From Spirochaetaceae bacterium (GTDB lineage: Bacteria; Spirochaetota; Spirochaetia; Treponematales; Rectinemataceae), in NCBI GenBank assembly GCA_025355995.1, contig JANXYQ010000101.1, positions 1 through 58,570 of the forward strand: a DNA stretch of 58,570 nucleotides, written 5' to 3'. Each line of letters starts with the position of its first letter. Within the stretch, counting starts at the first letter, position 1. Of the stretch, positions 54,135 through 58,570 are shown one piece after another. The notes beneath the pieces were generated by a model, which saw only the letters and a program-made list of their open reading frames with translations, was not told the origin of the DNA and did not search any database. The position numbers were made by a program, and so were the translations under genes.

Positions 54135-54162
54135 CGCCCGCTCGGGCGGAACCCCGAAGGGG
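54135..54162 (+). terminator. Two short GC hairpins after the HD gene
   Basis: CGCCCG-CT-CGGGCG (54135-54148) and CCCC-GAA-GGGG (54152-54162) occur in series 53 nt after the stop. There is no U-tract, so termination is only suggested. Confidence 0.35.
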
Positions 54163-54206
54163 CCCTGTGGCTCCCCGCCTGGTCGAAGGGCGCGGGAAAA
54201 TTCAAC

Positions 54207-54371
54207 GCGAGCGTCATCAGGCATATCTACTTCGGCTTTCTGTCGATGATGTGCGCGAACTCCGTATTCCCGCACCTCGTCGCGACCATCGCCCCGAGGA
54301 AATACGCCCCGGGCTCCCTGACGGGAATCTTCTTGAACGCTCCGCTCTCGCTGAAGCCCCTGCTCGCTATC
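54207..54371 (+). pseudogene. Remnant of an HXXEE-type membrane protein gene
   Basis: A short stretch codes for HIYFGFLSMMCANSVFPHLV, then ATIAPRKYAPGSLTGIFLNA and PLSLKPLLAI. This looks like the middle of small membrane proteins of the HXXEE family (pattern RRYxPGxxTxxLLxxPxS). The flanking codons on both sides do not continue a sensible protein, and the frame runs into the convergent GH3 gene. I interpret it as a decayed gene fragment within the 323-nt gap between the HD and GH3 genes; otherwise the gap holds only the hairpins at 54135-54162. Confidence 0.45.
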
Positions 54372-54405
54372 GGCGGTCGCCTATCGAGGCACGGCGGGAA
54401 CCGCG

Positions 54406-56541
54406 TCACTCGATCGAAAACCGAAGGGCCTGCAGGTCGCGGTTTCGCGAGGACGAGCCGACGAGGGCGGTGAAGGCGCCCTTCTCGACGACCCTGCGGC
54501 CCTCGGCGTCGATTATCCACAGCTCCGAGGCGGGAACCTCGAGGGCGACCGTCCTGGCCTCGCCGGCGGCGAGCTCGACGCGAGCGTACGCGACCAACTC
54601 GCGCCGCGCCCAGGTGGCGGAGGTCACCTCGTCCTCGACATAGAGCTGGACGATCTCCACGCCCGCGCGGCTGCCCGCGTTGCGCAGCGGCACTTCGACC
54701 CGCAGGGTGCCGCCTGGGGAGAGCCGGTCGGCGCTCAGCGACGGAGCGCCGTACTCGAAGCGGGAGTAGCCGAGCCCGAAGCCGAAGGAGAAGGCGGGGT
54801 CCTGGGTCAAGTCCGCATAACGCGTCCCGTGCTGGCCCCGGACCTGGTTGTAGTACACCGGCTGCTGCCCCGCGTGGAAGGGCATCGAGACGGTGAGCTT
54901 GCCACAGGGGTTTATGGCGCCGAAGATAGCCTCGGCCAGGGCCTGGCCGCCCCTCATGCCGGGGTTGAAGCACTCGATGATGGCGGCTGCGCCGAGGATG
55001 GCCCTCGGCAGCACTAGGGGCTTGCTCGCCACGAGGACGACGATCGTCGGGACGCCGAGGGCCGCCGCGCGGTCGGCCAGGTCGACCTGGCCGTCGCGCA
55101 GCTCGAGGGTGGCCGTGCTCTTGCCCTCGCCGACGTACTCGAGGTTGTCGCCGACGACGAGGACGACCAGGTCGGCGCCTTCGGCCTCGCCGGGCCCGAG
55201 GATCCTCCAGCCGGACGGCAGGAGGGCCTTGATCCCGTCCAGGGGCGTTACGATCGAGGCGCGCGGGTGACCGGCGCCGCTCGGGCTCGTCATCTGGCCT
55301 GAGCCTAGGCTCCAGTCCCCGAGCAGGGCGAGGGGATCGTCGGCGTTTGGCCCGAGCACCGCGATCCTCCGGGGCCGCGAGGGATCCAGGGGCAGGAGGG
55401 GCGCCCCGTCGACCGTGTCGTTCTTCAAGAGGACCAGGGACTCGTGGGCGGCGCGCAGGTTGAGCGCGGCATGCTCCGCGCAGCCGATCGTCTTCGCGAT
55501 GCGCTCGCTATCGCTCTTGCCGGGATCCTCGAAGAGGCCGAGGCGGAATTTCAGGGCAAGGACGCGCCTGACGGTCGCGTCCAGCTCGGCCTCGGTAAGG
55601 AGCCCGCGCTCCAGCGCCGCGAGGCAGCCCTCGAAGAATTTCGGCGTGGCCATGATGAGGTCGTTGCCGGACTTGAGGGCGAGGGCCGCGGCCTCGGCGA
55701 AGTCGGCGCAGACCTTCTGGTCGTCGACGAGCCTGCCCACGTTGTCGTAGTCTGTTACGAGGATGCCCTCGAAGCCCCACCCCTCCTTGAGCACCTCTAC
55801 GAGGAGCCAGCGGTTGACCGTCGACGGCAGGCCGTCGATGGATTGGTAGCCGGTCATGAAGGCCATGCAGCCCTCTCGCGCGGCTCGCTCGAATGGCGGC
55901 ATGAAGTACGAGAGCAGCTTGCGGCGCGAGAGCTCCGCCTCGGAGGCGTCGCGGCCGCCCAGGGTCTCGGAGTAGCCCGCGTAGTGCTTGGCCGTCGCGA
56001 GCACCGCCTCCGGGTCGTCCAATCCCTTGCCCTGGTAGCCGCGGATCATCGCCGACGCGAATTCGCCGATCAGGAAAGGATCCTCGCCGAAGGTCTCGTC
56101 GATCCTGCCCCAGCGCAGGTCGCGCGCCAGGCAGAGCACGGGCGAGAAGGTCCACTTGATGCCCGTAGCGCGCATCTCCCTGGCCGTGACCCGCGCTACC
56201 TCCTCGAGGAGGCCCGTGTCCCAGCTGCAGGCGAGGGCGAGCTGGGTCGGGAAGATCGTGGCCCCGGCCCAGAACGAGTGCCCGTGTATGCCGTCGTCCG
56301 CCATCAGGACGGGGATGCCCAGGCGGGTGCGCAGCGAGGCCTCGATGGCCGCGCCCGCCTCCGCGCCGTTGAGGTGGAAGAGGGAGCCCACGCCCATGCG
56401 GCCGATCGCGCCCTGCATGTCGTAGCGGCCGTCCAGCTGCATGAGCTGCCCGACCTTCTCGCGCGCGCTCATGCGCGAGAGGAGGTCTTCGACGCGCTCC
56501 GACAGGGAGGCCGAGGGGTCGCGGAATACGGGTGCGTCCAT
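54406..56541 (-). CDS. Glycoside hydrolase family 3 beta-glucosidase/xylosidase
   Basis: This 711-residue enzyme has a TIM barrel (about 20-330) with the substrate-binding AKHYAGYSE and the nucleophile Asp264 in GILVTDYDNVG, an alpha/beta sandwich (about 360-590) and a C-terminal fibronectin III-like domain (about 620-705, with ETVRVEV-like strands). There is no signal peptide, so it acts in the cytoplasm on imported oligosaccharides. It lies 9 nt downstream of the sugar permease, so it likely processes the sugar brought in by the transporter at 56.5-58.5 kb. Confidence 0.93.
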   Translation of the reverse strand: MDAPVFRDPSASLSERVEDLLSRMSAREKVGQLMQLDGRYDMQGAIGRMGVGSLFHLNGAEAGAAIEASLRTRLGIPVLMADDGIHGHSFWAGATIFPTQLALACSWDTGLLEEVARVTAREMRATGIKWTFSPVLCLARDLRWGRIDETFGEDPFLIGEFASAMIRGYQGKGLDDPEAVLATAKHYAGYSETLGGRDASEAELSRRKLLSYFMPPFERAAREGCMAFMTGYQSIDGLPSTVNRWLLVEVLKEGWGFEGILVTDYDNVGRLVDDQKVCADFAEAAALALKSGNDLIMATPKFFEGCLAALERGLLTEAELDATVRRVLALKFRLGLFEDPGKSDSERIAKTIGCAEHAALNLRAAHESLVLLKNDTVDGAPLLPLDPSRPRRIAVLGPNADDPLALLGDWSLGSGQMTSPSGAGHPRASIVTPLDGIKALLPSGWRILGPGEAEGADLVVLVVGDNLEYVGEGKSTATLELRDGQVDLADRAAALGVPTIVVLVASKPLVLPRAILGAAAIIECFNPGMRGGQALAEAIFGAINPCGKLTVSMPFHAGQQPVYYNQVRGQHGTRYADLTQDPAFSFGFGLGYSRFEYGAPSLSADRLSPGGTLRVEVPLRNAGSRAGVEIVQLYVEDEVTSATWARRELVAYARVELAAGEARTVALEVPASELWIIDAEGRRVVEKGAFTALVGSSSRNRDLQALRFSIE

Positions 56542-56550
56542 GGGAGCGCC

Positions 56551-57588
56551 CTACTTTTCTACGCCGGTGACGACGATGCCCTGCATGAAGAAGCGCTGGG
56601 TGAAGAAGAATATCACGACGGGGACTATGCAGGACATCACGGTCGCGGCCTGCACCAGCGAGATGTGCGTGCTGTATTGGCCCTGAAAGAGCCCGAGGCC
56701 GATGGTGATCGGGTAGAGCTTGTCCCGGCCGGCGAGGTAGACGATCGGGTTGAAGTAGTCGTTCCAGCAGTAGAAGAAGTTGAAGAGCCCGGCAGCCACG
56801 AGGGCGGGCACCGACTGCGGCAATATGATCCGGTAGAGGATCTGTATGGGGTTGGCCCCGTCGATCCTGGCGGCGTCGTCCATCTCCTGCGGGATGCTCA
56901 TGAAGAATTGCCGAAGGAGGAAGATATTGTAGGCGTTGGCGAAGAAGGCGGGCACGATGAGGGGCAGCCAGGTCCCGACCCATCCCAGCTTCTGGAAGAT
57001 GATGTAGGTCGGGATGAGGGTGATGGCCGTCGGCAGGATCATCGTGGACATGACGATGATGAACAGGAAATTCTTGCCGGGGAAGTTGTGCCGCGAGAAG
57101 CCGTAGGCGACGAAGGAGGAGGAGAGGAGGACCCCGATCGTGTTGAGGATGGCGTAGACCAGGGTATTCCGGAGGAGGAGGGCGAAGTTGATGGTCTTCC
57201 AGGCGGTGGGATAGTTCTCGAAGTGGGGATCGAGCCTCATGACGGGCTTGAGAGTGCGCCAGTTCCCCTCCCACGCGATCGGCGGACCGGAAGGGTTGGC
57301 CGGGTCGACGAAGGTCGTGCTCGCCCTCGTCTTGTCGAGGGCGGCGAGCACCCGGGGCCGGCCGTCGATCTGCACCTCGTAGAGCTCCAAGGCCTTCCCC
57401 TGGTAGGACAGGGTCGTGGGGCTCTTTGGCAGGAGGGCCTGGGTGGTGGACGATACCTGGGCCTCGGTCTTGACCGACATAACGAGGCCGTAGATGAGCG
57501 GCACCAGGAATACCAGTAGGGCGCCTATGACGACTATGGTGATGATGCCGCGCTTCGCGCCGCGGCTCGCTCTCTTGCCGGCCCTCAT
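56551..57588 (-). CDS. Carbohydrate ABC transporter permease (MalG type)
   Basis: This 345-residue, six-helix permease has the conserved loop EMDDAARIDGANPIQILYRIILP near 240-260. A large loop of about 75 residues between helix 1 and helix 2 (about 45-125, GKALELYEVQIDGRPRVLAAL) should lie outside the membrane, as in several MalG-like proteins. The ATG at 57588 overlaps the partner permease gene as ATGA; a longer out-of-phase frame upstream is rejected. Confidence 0.93.
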   Translation of the reverse strand: MRAGKRASRGAKRGIITIVVIGALLVFLVPLIYGLVMSVKTEAQVSSTTQALLPKSPTTLSYQGKALELYEVQIDGRPRVLAALDKTRASTTFVDPANPSGPPIAWEGNWRTLKPVMRLDPHFENYPTAWKTINFALLLRNTLVYAILNTIGVLLSSSFVAYGFSRHNFPGKNFLFIIVMSTMILPTAITLIPTYIIFQKLGWVGTWLPLIVPAFFANAYNIFLLRQFFMSIPQEMDDAARIDGANPIQILYRIILPQSVPALVAAGLFNFFYCWNDYFNPIVYLAGRDKLYPITIGLGLFQGQYSTHISLVQAATVMSCIVPVVIFFFTQRFFMQGIVVTGVEK

Positions 57589-58520
57589 CGCTTTTCCCCC
57601 GCGTAGTAGACCCAGCGCCTCTGCGTCGCGAAGAGGATCGCGGTAAAGAGGAGGCCGATCAGGAATATGAGCCAGGCCAGGACGGCGCCGTAGCCCATGT
57701 TGAAGTAGGCGAAGCTCTGCCTGTAGAAGTACACCATGATGAAGTTGGTCCGGCCGCCCGGATATCCGGTGCCGTTGTTGATGACGTAGGGCACCGTGAA
57801 GTACTGCAGGAGCCCTATCAGCCCCACGATCAAGTTGAAGAAGATCACCGGGGTGAGCATGGGCAGGGTTATGCGGAACATCTGCCGCCACCAGCTCGCG
57901 CCGTCGACCTCCGCCGCCTCGTAGAGCTCGGTGGGCACTCCCTGCAGGCCGGCGAGGAAGATTATGAAAGTATTGCCCACGCCCCAGAGGGTGATGAACG
58001 AGTAGGTGACGTAGATGAGGGCGGGGTTGTCGGTCCAGCGGATGCCGGAGGCGCCCGAGAGGGGCAGGCCGGTGATCGCGGCCAGGATCTTGTCGACCCA
58101 GCCGGTCTGCGCGTTGAGGGCGCCGATCCACATGATGGCCGAGGCGACGAGCGGGATCATGGTCGGGAGGTAGAAGAGGGTCCGGAACAGGGACTTCCCG
58201 AGGAGGTGCTTGGAGTTGAGCACCACGGCGAGGGCGAAGGCGAAGACGAAGGTGGCCGTGAGGCTGATCGGGATAAAGGACAGGATCTTGAGGACGCTGG
58301 CGAGCGCCTCCTTGTCCCCCACGAAGGCGCGGATCCAATTGGCGAAACCGACGAAGGAGGCCTTCTCCGGGGTCGCGGGGTTGAAGTCGGTGAAGGAGAA
58401 GGCCAGGGAGGCGACCATCGGCGCGAGGTAGAGCACGATGAAGCCGAACAGCCAGGGCGCGATGAAGAGATAGCCCCAACGGCGCTCCCAGAACCGCAGA
58501 TTCGCCAATCGCTTTGCCAT
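57585..58520 (-). CDS. Carbohydrate ABC transporter permease (MalF/UgpA type)
   Basis: This 311-residue, six-helix permease has N-terminal YLFIAPWLFGFIVLYLAPM and the ATPase-contacting loop ELYEAAEVDGASWWRQMFRITLP. It pairs with the downstream MalG-type permease. The binding protein should lie upstream, just beyond the right edge of the window. No ATP-binding gene is visible, as is usual when a shared MsmX-type ATPase is used. Confidence 0.94.
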   Translation of the reverse strand: MAKRLANLRFWERRWGYLFIAPWLFGFIVLYLAPMVASLAFSFTDFNPATPEKASFVGFANWIRAFVGDKEALASVLKILSFIPISLTATFVFAFALAVVLNSKHLLGKSLFRTLFYLPTMIPLVASAIMWIGALNAQTGWVDKILAAITGLPLSGASGIRWTDNPALIYVTYSFITLWGVGNTFIIFLAGLQGVPTELYEAAEVDGASWWRQMFRITLPMLTPVIFFNLIVGLIGLLQYFTVPYVINNGTGYPGGRTNFIMVYFYRQSFAYFNMGYGAVLAWLIFLIGLLFTAILFATQRRWVYYAGEKR

Positions 58521-58559
58521 TCTCGTCCCTCTCCCCGCTTGATGGAATCGTCGGAAGCC

Positions 58560-58570
58560 GGGGGGGGGGG
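58560..58570. other. Terminal poly-G run
   Basis: Eleven consecutive G end the window. Runs of G at contig ends are a known artefact of two-colour sequencing chemistry, so these bases may not be real. Confidence 0.6.

Overview
The window is a GC-rich bacterial chromosome segment with densely packed, often 4-nt-overlapping genes. It most likely comes from an environmental, largely uncultured spirochaete. The hints are a PilZ-associated protein remnant of a type I recognise from treponemes and relatives, a treponeme-like conserved protein at 43.1-43.9 kb, and a gene set dominated by sugar ABC transporters, sugar kinases and HisKA_2 kinases. This placement is an inference from remembered families; no marker gene (rRNA, ribosomal protein) lies in the window and I saw no tRNA or rRNA gene.

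Layout. 1-8615 is a complete type I-C CRISPR-Cas locus read on the minus strand: cas3-cas5c-cas8c-cas7-cas4-cas1-cas2, an AT-rich leader, then an array of at least 10 repeats that runs off the left edge. A conserved unknown gene (8828) diverges from cas3. 9.7-12.6 kb holds an iron alcohol dehydrogenase, a KDPG aldolase and a PfkB kinase. 12.5-15.5 kb holds a membrane histidine kinase divergent from a sensor-like lipoprotein. 15.5-27.6 kb is one long minus-strand operon: DeoR regulator, E2, E3, fused E1, PHP hydrolase, SDR, FGGY kinase, zinc dehydrogenase, HAD phosphatase. It looks like a polyol or ketose route feeding a private 2-oxoacid/acetoin-type dehydrogenase complex, and it is the best candidate here for an undescribed pathway.

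27.7-28.4 kb is a scar in which a broken PilZ-associated gene fragment is joined head-on to a frameshifted MFS transporter fragment. The neighbouring PadR gene still has matching palindromic operators in front of itself and of the transporter remnant. 29.1-38.2 kb is a NagD-type phosphatase, then a ribose/rhamnose-type ABC uptake operon (binding protein, ATPase, two permeases, ribokinase), a divergent LacI regulator with a TIM-barrel isomerase, and a FucU-type mutarotase. 38.2-43.9 kb has a TcdA-like enzyme, a small unknown, RidA, a three-gene sensor cluster (degenerate kinase, secreted protein, intact kinase) and a nuclease-like conserved protein. 43.9-45.8 kb pairs a sugar kinase with a lyxose-isomerase-type cupin. 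46.0-51.0 kb links an amino-acid binding protein and permease (no ATPase seen) with a SAM hydroxide adenosyltransferase and the helicase HrpB. 51.2-52.3 kb is an adhesin-like lipoprotein broken at both ends. LspA, an HD protein, a GH3 beta-glucosidase and two sugar permeases complete the window, which ends in an 11-G run that looks like an assembly artefact.

Most genes concern uptake and breakdown of sugars, polyols and glycosides, which fits a saccharolytic fermenter. Several sites of decay (27.7, 51.2 and 54.2 kb) mark insertion or rearrangement points between otherwise tight operons.
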